Positions 1-6,333 of a stretch of DNA of 7,802 nt are shown in pieces. The stretch comes from Gemmatimonadota bacterium (lineage in GTDB: Bacteria; Gemmatimonadota; Gemmatimonadetes; Longimicrobiales; Longimicrobiaceae), in NCBI GenBank assembly GCA_019348475.1, contig JAHWJJ010000120.1, positions 1-7,802 of the forward strand, in the 5' to 3' direction. Each line of letters begins with the position of its first letter. Within the stretch, counting starts at the first letter, position 1. The position numbers and the translations under genes are program-made. The notes beneath the pieces were generated by a model that was not told where the DNA came from, searched no databases, and worked only from the letters and a program-made list of their open reading frames with translations.

Positions 1-29
1 GGGGGAGAGGGGCCGGGGGAGAGGGGGCC
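1..29. repeat. G-rich imperfect tandem repeat
   Basis: The first 29 bases hold two copies of the 12-mer GGGGGAGAGGGG, at 1-12 and 15-26, each followed by GCC or CC. Nothing here reads as a convincing coding end. Together with the hairpin at 121-141 and its G-rich tail, it looks like a dispersed intergenic repeat of the REP type. That class is an inference, because no other copy lies in the window. Confidence 0.45.
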
Positions 30-120
30 TCCGCGGGCGGCAGGATGCCCGCCGAGATGCACGAGGGCGGCGCCCCCCAGTCGGCTTGATGAATCCAGCG
101 CGTGATGGAATCCTCCCGCT

Positions 121-165
121 CTCCCGTGCAGTTGTCGGGAGCGGGGCCCGGGGGTGAGGGCCGCG
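121..165. repeat. REP-like hairpin with G-rich tail
   Basis: CTCCCG (121-126) and CGGGAG (136-141) form a perfect 6-bp stem around a 9-base loop. A G-rich tail follows, including GGGGCCCGGGGGTGAGGG. The tail resembles the G-rich repeat at the left end of the window, so both may be pieces of one intergenic repeat family. It lies upstream of the deacetylase start preferred here. If the ATG at 102 were used instead, this segment would be coding, which its composition makes unlikely. Confidence 0.35.
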
Positions 166-212
166 GCGACGCCCGCCCGCCAGCTCGCTTGCGACCCGAC
201 CAACCATTCCCG

Positions 213-965
213 ATGACCGATATCCACACCTCCCAACCCCTCGCCCCGCCGGTGGACCTGCTGGCCATCGCGGCGCACCGCGACGACGTCGAATTGCTCG
301 TCGGCGGGACGATGGCCAGGACGGCCGCGCAGGGCTACCGCACCGGCATCCTGGACCTGACGGCGGGGGAGATGGGCACCGACGGCAGCGCCGACCTGCG
401 CGGCCACGAGGCCGACGCGGCGGCGAAGGTGCTGGGCGTCGCGGCTCGCCGCAACGCGGGGCTCCCCGACGCGGGGCTGGAGAACACGCCCCAGACGCGG
501 CGCATCGTGGCGGCGTTCGTCCGCGCGTTCCGCCCGCGCGCCGTCATCGTGCCGTACGTCACCGGCCGCCATCCCGACCACCGCGTCGCCTCGCAACTGG
601 CGTACGACGCCTGCTTCCTGGCGGGCTTGAGCAAGCTCGACGTGCCCGGCGAGCCGCACCGGCCGCACAAGCTGCTCTACGCGCTCACCTACCGCGAAGA
701 CCCGCTCAAGCCGAGCTTCGTGGTCGACATCACCGACTTCATGGAAACCAAGATGGAGGCGGTGCGGTGCTACGCCTCCCAGTTCGACGGCAAGACGTGG
801 GGGGGCGAGGTCTACCCCGGCGGCGACCGGCCGCTCTACGACCAGGTGCGCATGCACGCCGCGCGGTACGGCTCCCTCATCCGCACCGCGTACGGCGAGC
901 CCTTTCACGTCGTGGAAACCATGCAGGTGGACGACGTGGTCGCACTGCCGGTCCGGAGCATCTGA
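213..965 (+). CDS. bshB1: LmbE/PIG-L-family deacetylase, BshB1-like (bacillithiol biosynthesis)
   Basis: A 250-residue cytoplasmic zinc hydrolase of the LmbE/PIG-L family. BshB1 enzymes remove the acetyl group from N-acetylglucosaminyl-malate, the second step of bacillithiol synthesis. The N-terminal motif is AHRDD at residues 21-25: His22 and Asp25 are the expected zinc ligands and Asp24 the catalytic base. The third ligand should lie in HPDH at 120-123. GGT (31-33), LDLTAGEMGT (47-56) and the C-terminal RYGSLIRTAYGEPF favour BshB1 over other LmbE proteins. The usual proline of AHPDD is arginine here. The start at 213 gives the normal family length (about 235-250). An upstream in-frame ATG at 102 would add 37 low-complexity residues with no homology-like pattern. 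Neither start has a clear Shine-Dalgarno. No other bacillithiol gene is visible, so the substrate is inferred; it could act on another N-acetyl sugar. Confidence 0.85.
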   Translation: MTDIHTSQPLAPPVDLLAIAAHRDDVELLVGGTMARTAAQGYRTGILDLTAGEMGTDGSADLRGHEADAAAKVLGVAARRNAGLPDAGLENTPQTRRIVAAFVRAFRPRAVIVPYVTGRHPDHRVASQLAYDACFLAGLSKLDVPGEPHRPHKLLYALTYREDPLKPSFVVDITDFMETKMEAVRCYASQFDGKTWGGEVYPGGDRPLYDQVRMHAARYGSLIRTAYGEPFHVVETMQVDDVVALPVRSI

Positions 966-978
966 CGGGATGACGCGG

Positions 979-1011
979 CGTCGGCCCGGACCGTGGCGCT
1001 CCGGGCCGACG
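979..1011 (+). terminator. Hairpin downstream of the deacetylase gene
   Basis: CGTCGGCCCGGA (979-990) pairs perfectly with TCCGGGCCGACG (1000-1011), giving 12 bp around a 9-base loop, 13 bases after the bshB1 stop. There is no T-run behind it, so it is either a weak or factor-assisted terminator or an mRNA-stabilising 3' hairpin. Confidence 0.55.
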
Positions 1012-1033
1012 AACGTTGTGGGAAGAAACGGGT

Positions 1034-1070
1034 CGGGCGCGGGGATCCCGATTGGGATCACCCGCGCCCG
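1034..1070. terminator. Very strong hairpin between converging genes
   Basis: CGGGCGCGGG (1034-1043) pairs with CCCGCGCCCG (1061-1070). The stem continues as GATCCC (1044-1049) with GGGATC (1054-1059), leaving one bulged A at 1060 and the tetraloop GATT: 16 bp in all. Read on the minus strand it is followed by ACCCGTTTCTTCCC, a modest T-run, so it probably ends the HIRAN-like gene. It may also back up the preceding hairpin on the plus strand. Confidence 0.6.
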
Positions 1071-1188
1071 CAGTTGAGCGACCGGCCTCTGCCGCGCTCT
1101 GGGCTTAGCGGTTTCCCGCACGTCCCAGGTGTTTTCGCGCTCGAGACGCCAGCTGTGCGACCGGCGCTCACTCCCAATATGCACCCGC

Positions 1189-1527
1189 CTACGCCTCGGC
1201 GCAATGGACTTCGATGATCAGGCGTTTCCAGCTGGGCACCTCGCTGCCGTGCACGCGCACGGCCGTGGCGCGCGCAGATCCCCCTCGCAGCAGCCACGGC
1301 GCCAGCCAGTGGTTGATCTCCGGCGGCAGGTGCCCCACCGGATCGCCGCCGCGGCAGTGCACCCATACCATGGGGTCCTCTTCCATGGGCGGATCGGGGA
1401 TCAGGATCAGCTCTTCGCCCTGCGCCATCCTGTCCACGACCGCCGCCCGCGCCCCGAAGACCGTGCCGTGCACGGTGGTGCGAAAGGTGGGCGGGCGGCT
1501 CTCCGGAAGCGGCGGAATCATGCGCAT
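1189..1527 (-). CDS. Small stand-alone HIRAN-like domain protein
   Basis: A 112-residue soluble protein with no signal peptide or membrane segment. Residues about 17-109 follow the HIRAN layout: a Gly and Arg near the start (HGTVFGAR, 20-27), a GEEL-ILIPDPP strand region (37-47), acidic DP before the VWVHC strand (51-58), G-D-P-V-GHLPPE (61-70), then WLAPWLLRGG (74-83) and a closing strand RLIIEV (102-107). HIRAN domains occur fused to SNF2-type helicases (HLTF binds single-stranded 3' DNA ends) and as small stand-alone bacterial proteins of unsettled role. ATG codons at 1527 and 1521 are both possible; AGGTG lies 4 and 10 bases upstream respectively. The gene is divergent from the cysteine desulfurase gene and has its own promoter candidate. 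The domain call rests on pattern resemblance; the function is unknown. Confidence 0.65.
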   Translation of the reverse strand: MRMIPPLPESRPPTFRTTVHGTVFGARAAVVDRMAQGEELILIPDPPMEEDPMVWVHCRGGDPVGHLPPEINHWLAPWLLRGGSARATAVRVHGSEVPSWKRLIIEVHCAEA

Positions 1528-1562
1528 GCGGCACCTGTGCGGATGATCGGATCCATCGTGGC

Positions 1563-1591
1563 AATGTAGTGCGGGGGAGGCGGCGCTTCAA
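1563..1591 (-). promoter_or_regulatory. Candidate sigma70-like promoter of the HIRAN-like gene
   Basis: On the minus strand TTGAAG (1591-1586) and TACATT (1568-1563) are separated by exactly 17 bases. Each hexamer matches the consensus at four of six positions. Transcription would start near 1556, leaving a leader of about 29 bases before the ATG at 1527. GTGTTC (1592-1597) and GAACAC (1610-1615) form an inverted repeat directly upstream, which could be an operator. Confidence 0.35.
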
Positions 1592-1675
1592 GTGTTCCGT
1601 TCGCGGCGTGAACACCAGCGAAACCTAATCCGCGCTTGCGTTTATCAGTCACCGTCCACCCGCGCCCGCCGACCG

Positions 1676-2806
1676 ATGACCGATCCGGTGTACCTGGACC
1701 ACGCGGCCACCACGCCGCTGCGCCCCCAGGCGCGCGAGGCCATGCTGGACGTGCTCTCGCGCCGCTGGGGCAACCCGTCCAGCGTCCACCGCTGGGGCCG
1801 CGAGGCGCGTGCCGCGCTGGAAGACGCACGCGCCCGCTTCGCCGCCCTCATCGGCGCGGAGCCGGCCGAAATCGTCTTCACCCGCGGGGGCACGGAGGCG
1901 GACAACCTGGCGGTGCTGGGGCGCGCGCGGGCGGTCGCGGGCCCGCTCGCCTGCTCCGCGATCGAGCACAGGGCCGTCCTCGCGGCCGCCAGGGCGGCGG
2001 GGAGCGACCGGCTCCGCATCGTCCCCGTGGATGAAAACGGGGTCGTCGACGCGGACGCGCTCGCCGGGGTGCTGCGCGAGGGTACCCCGGCGCTCGTCTC
2101 CGTGATGTGGGCGAGCAACGAGGTGGGAGCCGTGCAGCCGGTGGAGCACGTCGCCGGCCTCTGCGCGGAGGCGGGCGCCGCGTTCCACTCGGACGCGGTG
2201 CAGGCGCTGGGCAAGGTGCCCGTGCGCGTGGACCGGGTGCGGGTGGACCTGCTGTCGTTCAGCGCGCACAAACTGGGCGGCCCGCGCGGCGCCGGCGTGC
2301 TGTTCGCGCGGCGCGGCACCCGGCTGCACCCCCTGCTGTTCGGCGGCGGCCAGGAGCGCGGGCTGCGCCCGGGAACGGAGGACGTGGCATCCGCCGTCGC
2401 CTTTACGGTGGCGGCGGAACTGGCGGAGGCGGAGCGAGAGCAGGCAATGGCGCGCGCCGCCGCGCTGCGGGACCGGCTCGAGGCCGGCCTGTGCGAGCGC
2501 ATCCCCGGGCTGCGGATCAACGCCGCCGCCACGCAGCGCCTGCCCACCATCAGCAATCTCTCCGTCCCCGGCGCGGACCCGGAGATGCTGTTGATGGCGC
2601 TGGACCTGGAGGGGATCGCCGCCTCCTCGGGGTCCGCGTGCAGCAGCGGCGCGGTGGAGCCGTCGCACGTGCTGCTGGCGATGGGGCTGCCGGCGGAGCT
2701 CGCCGGACCCTCGGTGCGCTTCTCGCTGGGCCGCGACACCACGCAGCAGGAGATCGACCGGGTACTGGAGATCTTCCCCCGCGTCGTGGAGCGCGTGCGG
2801 ACGTAG
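1676..2806 (+). CDS. Cysteine desulfurase, IscS/NifS (YrvO-like) class V aminotransferase
   Basis: A 376-residue PLP enzyme that turns cysteine into alanine and carries the released sulfur as a persulfide. Visible features in order are DHAATTPLRP (8-17), FTRGGTEADNLA (68-79), EH at 97-98 with the His that stacks on PLP, HSDAVQ (171-176) with the PLP-nitrogen Asp173, SFSAHKLGGPRGAG (194-207) with the Schiff-base Lys199, and SSGSACSSG (317-325) with the catalytic Cys322 on its mobile loop. Length and loop are normal for group I desulfurases. The ATG at 1676 starts directly on the family N-terminus, although no strong ribosome site is visible. An upstream in-frame start near 1592 would add 28 residues unlike the family. 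The next gene is mnmA, 116 bases on, as in the Bacillus yrvO-mnmA pair, so its main acceptor is probably MnmA. General Fe-S cluster supply (an IscS role) cannot be excluded, so no symbol is given. Confidence 0.93.
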   Translation: MTDPVYLDHAATTPLRPQAREAMLDVLSRRWGNPSSVHRWGREARAALEDARARFAALIGAEPAEIVFTRGGTEADNLAVLGRARAVAGPLACSAIEHRAVLAAARAAGSDRLRIVPVDENGVVDADALAGVLREGTPALVSVMWASNEVGAVQPVEHVAGLCAEAGAAFHSDAVQALGKVPVRVDRVRVDLLSFSAHKLGGPRGAGVLFARRGTRLHPLLFGGGQERGLRPGTEDVASAVAFTVAAELAEAEREQAMARAAALRDRLEAGLCERIPGLRINAAATQRLPTISNLSVPGADPEMLLMALDLEGIAASSGSACSSGAVEPSHVLLAMGLPAELAGPSVRFSLGRDTTQQEIDRVLEIFPRVVERVRT

Positions 2807-2902
2807 ATCGGCCGCGGCGTGATCGCATTTTCGGCTCAGCGAGCGATCGTCGGGGAGGCGGCCGAGGCAACGGGGAATCGCGGGCGCGACGCACGCATCA
2901 TC

Positions 2903-2911
2903 AGGAAGGGG
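2903..2911 (+). promoter_or_regulatory. Ribosome binding site of mnmA
   Basis: AGGAAGGGG sits 11 bases before the ATG at 2923. It is the only purine-rich Shine-Dalgarno-like run near that codon, and it fixes this start over the very long in-frame extension that reaches back into the desulfurase gene. Confidence 0.6.
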
Positions 2912-2922
2912 ATCATCGGACG

Positions 2923-4014
2923 ATGGAGAAGAAGAACGTCCTCGTGGCCATGTCGGGCGGCGTGGACTCGTCGGTGGCGGCGGCGCTGCTCGTGGAGCAG
3001 GGGCACAACGTCATCGGCGTCACGATGAAGACCTTCTGCTACTCGGAGGCCGACGCGCAGGCGGACGGTCCCACCCGGTCGTGCTGCGGCCTCGATGGGA
3101 TCATGGACGCGCGCCTGGTGGCCGACCGGCTGGGCATTGCGCACTACGTGTTCGACGTGGAGCGCGAGTTCACGCGCGACGTGATCGACGACTTCGTTTC
3201 TGAATACGCCGCCGGCCGCACGCCCAACCCCTGCGTGCGCTGCAACGGCAACACCAAGTTCCGCGACCTGCTGCGCCGGGGAAAGATGCTGGGCTGCGAG
3301 TTCATCGCCACCGGGCACTACGCGCGGATGGGGACCGATGAGGGCGGCCGGCCCGTGCTGCTGCGGGGTATGGACGAGAAGAAGGACCAGTCGTACTTCC
3401 TGTGGGCGCTGCCGCCGGAGATGCTTCCCAGGCTGATGTTCCCGCTGGGCGAGCTGACCAAGCCCGAGGTGCGCGAGATGGCGCGGCAGCTGGGGCTCTC
3501 CACGGCGGAAAAGCCGGAGAGCATGGAGATCTGCTTCGTCCCCACGGGGGACTACGCGGGCTTCCTGGGCAAGCGCCTGGGCGCGGACCACGCCGCCCTC
3601 TCCCCCGGCGCGCTGGTGACCGCGAGCGGCGAGGTGATCGGCCAGCACGACGGGTACGCGCGCTACACCGTGGGCCAGCGGCGCGGGCTGGGCGGAGGCC
3701 GGTCGCTGCCGCTGTACGTGATCGGCACGCGCCCGCAGACGCGCGAGGTGGTGGTCGGCACGGCGGACGAGCTGCTGCGCGGCGACGTGGCCATCGGCGA
3801 GCTGAACTGGCTGGCTACCCCGCCATCCGCTGGCGACGCCGTCCGCGTGCAGGTGCGCCACCGCGCCCCCCCCGTCCCCGCGCGCGTGGAGGGGGTGGAG
3901 GACGGCCTCGTTCGCCTCGCCTTCGACGATCCCCAGCGCGCCATCACCCCCGGCCAGTCCGCCGTCCTCTTCCGCGGCGACGTGGTGCTTGGAGGCGGGC
4001 GGATCGCGGCGTAG
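2923..4014 (+). CDS. mnmA: tRNA-specific 2-thiouridylase MnmA
   Basis: A 363-residue cytoplasmic enzyme that adenylates and 2-thiolates U34 in the wobble position of tRNAs for Lys, Glu and Gln, taking sulfur from a cysteine desulfurase or relay. The PP-loop SGGVDSS is at 11-17. The two working cysteines are Cys104 in PNPCVRCN and Cys204 in EKPESMEICF. GHYAR (131-135) and KDQSYFL (154-160) are family signatures. The C-terminal part has the MnmA pattern HDGYARYTVGQRRGLG. Length is normal (about 360). Additional cysteines at 39, 54, 55 and 107 are present; SCC near 53-55 is a common variant in the family. The 116-base gap after the desulfurase holds no convincing terminator, so the two are probably co-transcribed and work as a sulfur donor and acceptor. 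The frame stays open far upstream, but that part is only an out-of-frame shadow of the desulfurase gene. Confidence 0.96.
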   Translation: MEKKNVLVAMSGGVDSSVAAALLVEQGHNVIGVTMKTFCYSEADAQADGPTRSCCGLDGIMDARLVADRLGIAHYVFDVEREFTRDVIDDFVSEYAAGRTPNPCVRCNGNTKFRDLLRRGKMLGCEFIATGHYARMGTDEGGRPVLLRGMDEKKDQSYFLWALPPEMLPRLMFPLGELTKPEVREMARQLGLSTAEKPESMEICFVPTGDYAGFLGKRLGADHAALSPGALVTASGEVIGQHDGYARYTVGQRRGLGGGRSLPLYVIGTRPQTREVVVGTADELLRGDVAIGELNWLATPPSAGDAVRVQVRHRAPPVPARVEGVEDGLVRLAFDDPQRAITPGQSAVLFRGDVVLGGGRIAA

Positions 4015-4033
4015 CCTGGGCGCCCGGCGGACC

Positions 4034-4192
4034 ATGGATTTCGTCAAATGCTGGTCGTGCGGACCGGCGCCGCTGTACCCGGTCGTGATGATCGTGCTCG
4101 GCGCGGCGATCCTGCTCTTCGTGTGGAAGTCGCTCAGGCCGCCGCGCCGCCCCGACTGGTGGCGCTCGGGGCGTCATCGGATAGGCCAATAA
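4034..4192 (+). CDS. Putative small single-pass membrane protein, 52 residues
   Basis: A 52-residue reading frame 19 bases after mnmA. It starts MDFVKCWSCG, with a CxxC pair at residues 6-9. A hydrophobic stretch follows from about 14 to 31 (LYPVVMIVLGAAILLFVW), then a basic, Trp-containing tail with RPPRRP and WWRSGRHR. This fits a one-pass inner-membrane peptide with its positive tail inside. The hydrophobic segment, high third-position GC and a stop just before a terminator support a real gene. The ribosome site is weak (GGCGGA just before ACCATG). An upstream TTG at 3989 in the same frame would overlap mnmA and is less likely. The family is not recognised; the lone CxxC is too little to claim metal binding. 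Confidence 0.5.
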   Translation: MDFVKCWSCGPAPLYPVVMIVLGAAILLFVWKSLRPPRRPDWWRSGRHRIGQ

Positions 4193-4194
4193 CA

Positions 4195-4228
4195 AACGGG
4201 AGTGGTACCGTGCGGCACCGCTCCCGTT
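4195..4228. terminator. Bidirectional hairpin terminator, copy 1 of a repeated module
   Basis: AACGGGAGTGGT (4195-4206) pairs with ACCGCTCCCGTT (4217-4228), including one T-G wobble. Two more inner pairs leave the loop GTGC. On the plus strand it is followed by CTGCTTC; on the minus strand by TGTTATT. It lies between the end of the mnmA side and the end of the converging beta-helix gene, so it can end both. The right arm with its inner bases (15 nt) is identical to that of the hairpin at 6568-6601. Confidence 0.8.
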
Positions 4229-4274
4229 CTGCTTCACCTCACGGGGTTGCCCGACGCTCGCCGGGCACACCGTC

Positions 4275-6062
4275 TCACGCGCTGATCGCGCCGAACGTCT
4301 TCCAGGTGCCGGGCGAGCCGGTGGCGGTGCACACCCAGCCGACGGTGCCGCCTGCCGTGGGCGCCAGGTTGAACATGATGTCGCCCGCCTGCCACTCGCC
4401 CGTGGTGGGCGCCGCCGAGCCGTACTCGATGCGCTTGCCCACCACCTGCAGCCCCCGCTCGAACGACGCCGGCGCCGACTGCGCCCCCATGGGCGCCGCC
4501 ACGCCCACCAGCGCGCCCACCCCGCCCAGGTAGTAGGAGTACGCAGCGTCGTCGATGGGCGAGATGACGATGAACCAGTCCTCCTGGGGATAGTAGGTAA
4601 CGGCCGCGCGCACCCACTCGGTTTCGGTGCTCGCCACGTGGCCGAGCCAGCGCACCCGCCCCGTGACGGTTTCGAATACGCCCAGCGAGATCTCGGCGCC
4701 AGAGATGCGCTTGATGTCGGCCCAGACGGTGATCGGCTGGTTGAGGTACTGGGTGGGGTCGTGCACTCCGAACGCCAGCGTAGCGCGGGTGGAAAAGCCG
4801 CTGGCCGCGCCGCCGCTCACCTCCGCGGCGTAGCGATTGAACCGGTGGGCCGTGTCCGTCTGGTCCGCGCCGGTGCGCACCAGGGTCGGCTGCATGCCCA
4901 GGTAGCCGAAGCCCAGCGGCCACCGCGACAGGTCGCCGTTGGGCACCAGGTTCTCGGCCGTGAAACGCTGCATTCCCGTAGCCGCGACGATACCGCCCTG
5001 GCTGGTGTCCTGGAACGTGCTCAGGAATGAGTCCTGCCTGCGGGGCTGCGAGTACGGGTTCTTCTGCCCCACCACGTTCTCGACCTCGTACCGCACACAG
5101 GTGGGCTCGATGGTCAGGTACCCCACGGTGATGCGGTTGATGGTGAAGTCGGCGCAGCTCTGCAGGGTCAGCTTCTCCAGCTGCGTTCCCGTGCTGAAGA
5201 AGCCCGAGTCGCGGATGGTGAACGAGCTGCTGTTCTTGATCAGGGTGCCGTTGACGTTGGCCTCCACGTGCAGGTCGTAGAGGTCAAAGCCCAGGCAGCC
5301 GTCGATGTACAGGGCGTACCCGGTGCCGTACACGCTGCCGCTGCTCACCCAGAAGCCCTCGTACGTGCCGGTGATGGCGTTGTTGCCGCCCGACTGGTCC
5401 TGCGGCTGGAACGCCAGGCCGCCGCCCTCGCCGCCCTCCACGATGCAGTCGAAGACGCAGGCGTTGGTGGGCATGGTGGACGGCGTGGACGAGAAGGTGC
5501 GCAGGTCCGCCACCAGGATCCCCGCCCCGTTCCACGTTCCGGAGTTGTCCGGATACCCGTCTAACGAGTTGTTCTGCACGATGAAGTTGAAGCGGGTCAG
5601 CAGGCAGCCGCCCACCACGACGGCGTGCTCCGACGACCCCGGCCGCACGTGGACGTTCTCGAACCTTGCGCGGTGGCAGTGGTACACGCCCAGGCCGTAC
5701 CGGCACGACCCCGACGGCCCAAAGATCCCGAAGTTGGCGTAGGTCTGGTTCTCAGCCGCGGAGTCCCCCGCCAGCAGCCCGATCACCACTCCGGTCTTGG
5801 TGGTGCTGTTCAGGTCCAGCCACATGGCGGACGCCGACCCGCTCCCCACGATGCTGATGGGCTTGTTGATGGTGATGGTGTCGGTGACGCGGAACTTGCC
5901 GGTCGGAATGTACAGGGTACCGCCGTAGGGAACCGCCGCGATGGCGTCGCGGATGGCGGTGGTGTCGTCGGTCACGCCGTCACCCACCGCGCCGTAGCCG
6001 CGCACGTTGTACACGGCCCCGCCCTTGTCCTGGATTACTCCAGTGTAGACTGGATCAGCCAT
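4275..6062 (-). CDS. Beta-helix protein, pectate-lyase-3 / phage tail-spike-like
   Basis: A 595-residue protein. Residues about 17-85 carry the opening of the Pectate_lyase_3 (tail-spike/GH28-like) fold: VYNVRGYGAVGDGVTDDTTA, then GGTLYIPTGKFRV at 48-60. Repeating short beta-strand pieces follow to about 330 (for example FTIRDSGFF and FTINRITVG), as in a right-handed parallel beta-helix. A second region starts at NLVPNGDLSRW (371-381) and looks like a carbohydrate-binding-type beta-sandwich to about 530. The last 45 residues (APTTGEWQAGD...GTWKTFGAI) are a tail-fibre-like C-terminal module. There is no signal peptide and no membrane segment. Known relatives bind or cut surface polysaccharide, but no catalytic residues can be assigned. 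ATG 6062 is preferred: GGGAGAGGA lies just upstream, and MADP leads straight into the domain. An earlier in-frame start at 6113 would add 17 basic residues. No capsid, tail-tube or baseplate gene is nearby, so phage origin is an inference. Confidence 0.8.
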   Translation of the reverse strand: MADPVYTGVIQDKGGAVYNVRGYGAVGDGVTDDTTAIRDAIAAVPYGGTLYIPTGKFRVTDTITINKPISIVGSGSASAMWLDLNSTTKTGVVIGLLAGDSAAENQTYANFGIFGPSGSCRYGLGVYHCHRARFENVHVRPGSSEHAVVVGGCLLTRFNFIVQNNSLDGYPDNSGTWNGAGILVADLRTFSSTPSTMPTNACVFDCIVEGGEGGGLAFQPQDQSGGNNAITGTYEGFWVSSGSVYGTGYALYIDGCLGFDLYDLHVEANVNGTLIKNSSSFTIRDSGFFSTGTQLEKLTLQSCADFTINRITVGYLTIEPTCVRYEVENVVGQKNPYSQPRRQDSFLSTFQDTSQGGIVAATGMQRFTAENLVPNGDLSRWPLGFGYLGMQPTLVRTGADQTDTAHRFNRYAAEVSGGAASGFSTRATLAFGVHDPTQYLNQPITVWADIKRISGAEISLGVFETVTGRVRWLGHVASTETEWVRAAVTYYPQEDWFIVISPIDDAAYSYYLGGVGALVGVAAPMGAQSAPASFERGLQVVGKRIEYGSAAPTTGEWQAGDIMFNLAPTAGGTVGWVCTATGSPGTWKTFGAISA

Positions 6063-6065
6063 GGT

Positions 6066-6074
6066 TCCTCTCCC
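6066..6074 (-). promoter_or_regulatory. Ribosome binding site of the beta-helix gene
   Basis: On the minus strand GGGAGAGGA is followed by ACC and the ATG at 6062. It is a good Shine-Dalgarno match and decides this start over the in-frame codon at 6113. Confidence 0.65.
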
Positions 6075-6133
6075 GCTGGGTGTCCTCCCGCCGCGTGTGT
6101 GCGGCGGCCGCAACCGTTCCGAACAATCTTCGG

Positions 6134-6162
6134 ATTATCTTCGGTCGCGTTTGGAATATCAC
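6134..6162 (-). promoter_or_regulatory. Candidate promoter of the beta-helix gene
   Basis: On the minus strand GTGATA (6162-6157), 17 bases, then GATAAT (6139-6134). The -10 matches consensus at five of six positions and the -35 at four of six. Transcription would start near 6127, with a leader of about 65 bases. It lies in the least GC-rich stretch of the divergent region (about 6115-6260), which fits a promoter zone. Confidence 0.3.
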
Positions 6163-6322
6163 CCATTTCTCCTGATCCCGGAACCGGCTCGCCGCACTCT
6201 TGTGACCACGCCAAAAACCTCTTTATCACTTGCGTCATGTGCAATTTTCGGCGTGCCCTCCGGCCGCTCAGCGATCGCGGCGAATGCTTTGCTGGTCCAT
6301 CACACGGCCCGGCGCTATGGAT

Positions 6323-6329
6323 GGAGGAG
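6323..6329 (+). promoter_or_regulatory. Strong ribosome binding site for the MKKLKL leader start
   Basis: GGAGGAG ends four bases before ATG 6334. It is one of the best Shine-Dalgarno sequences in the window and marks 6334 as the original start, although that frame meets a TGA after eight codons. The competing in-frame ATG at 6321 overlaps this site and has no ribosome site of its own. Confidence 0.7.
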
Positions 6330-6333
6330 AGCG

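Larger units (their letters stand above)
6063..6333. other. Divergent intergenic region with lower GC content
   Basis: These 271 bases separate the beta-helix gene from the RiPP-like peptide gene. The middle (about 6115-6260) is visibly richer in A and T than the rest of the window, with runs such as CAAAAACC and CAATTTTC. Both promoters must lie here. A minus-strand candidate is listed separately; no convincing plus-strand -35/-10 pair was found. Open frames crossing the region on either strand show no protein-like pattern. Confidence 0.5.

Noticed and set aside
102..212. In-frame N-terminal extension of the deacetylase from the ATG at 102
   Set aside because: It adds low-complexity Gly/Pro/Arg-rich residues over a hairpin and G-run, has no ribosome site, and the family begins near the ATG at 213.
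1645..2742. Long antisense open frames (up to 365 residues) opposite the cysteine desulfurase
   Set aside because: They are Arg/Ser/Ala-rich translations caused by high GC, with no domain pattern; the plus strand holds a complete enzyme with all its active-site residues.
2107..2922. Continuous 635-codon frame that would fuse extra sequence to MnmA
   Set aside because: The upstream part is an out-of-frame shadow of the desulfurase; MnmA begins normally at 2923 behind a ribosome site.
2836..4047. 403-codon antisense frame opposite mnmA
   Set aside because: His/Arg/Ala-rich composition without a recognisable domain; mnmA on the other strand is certain.
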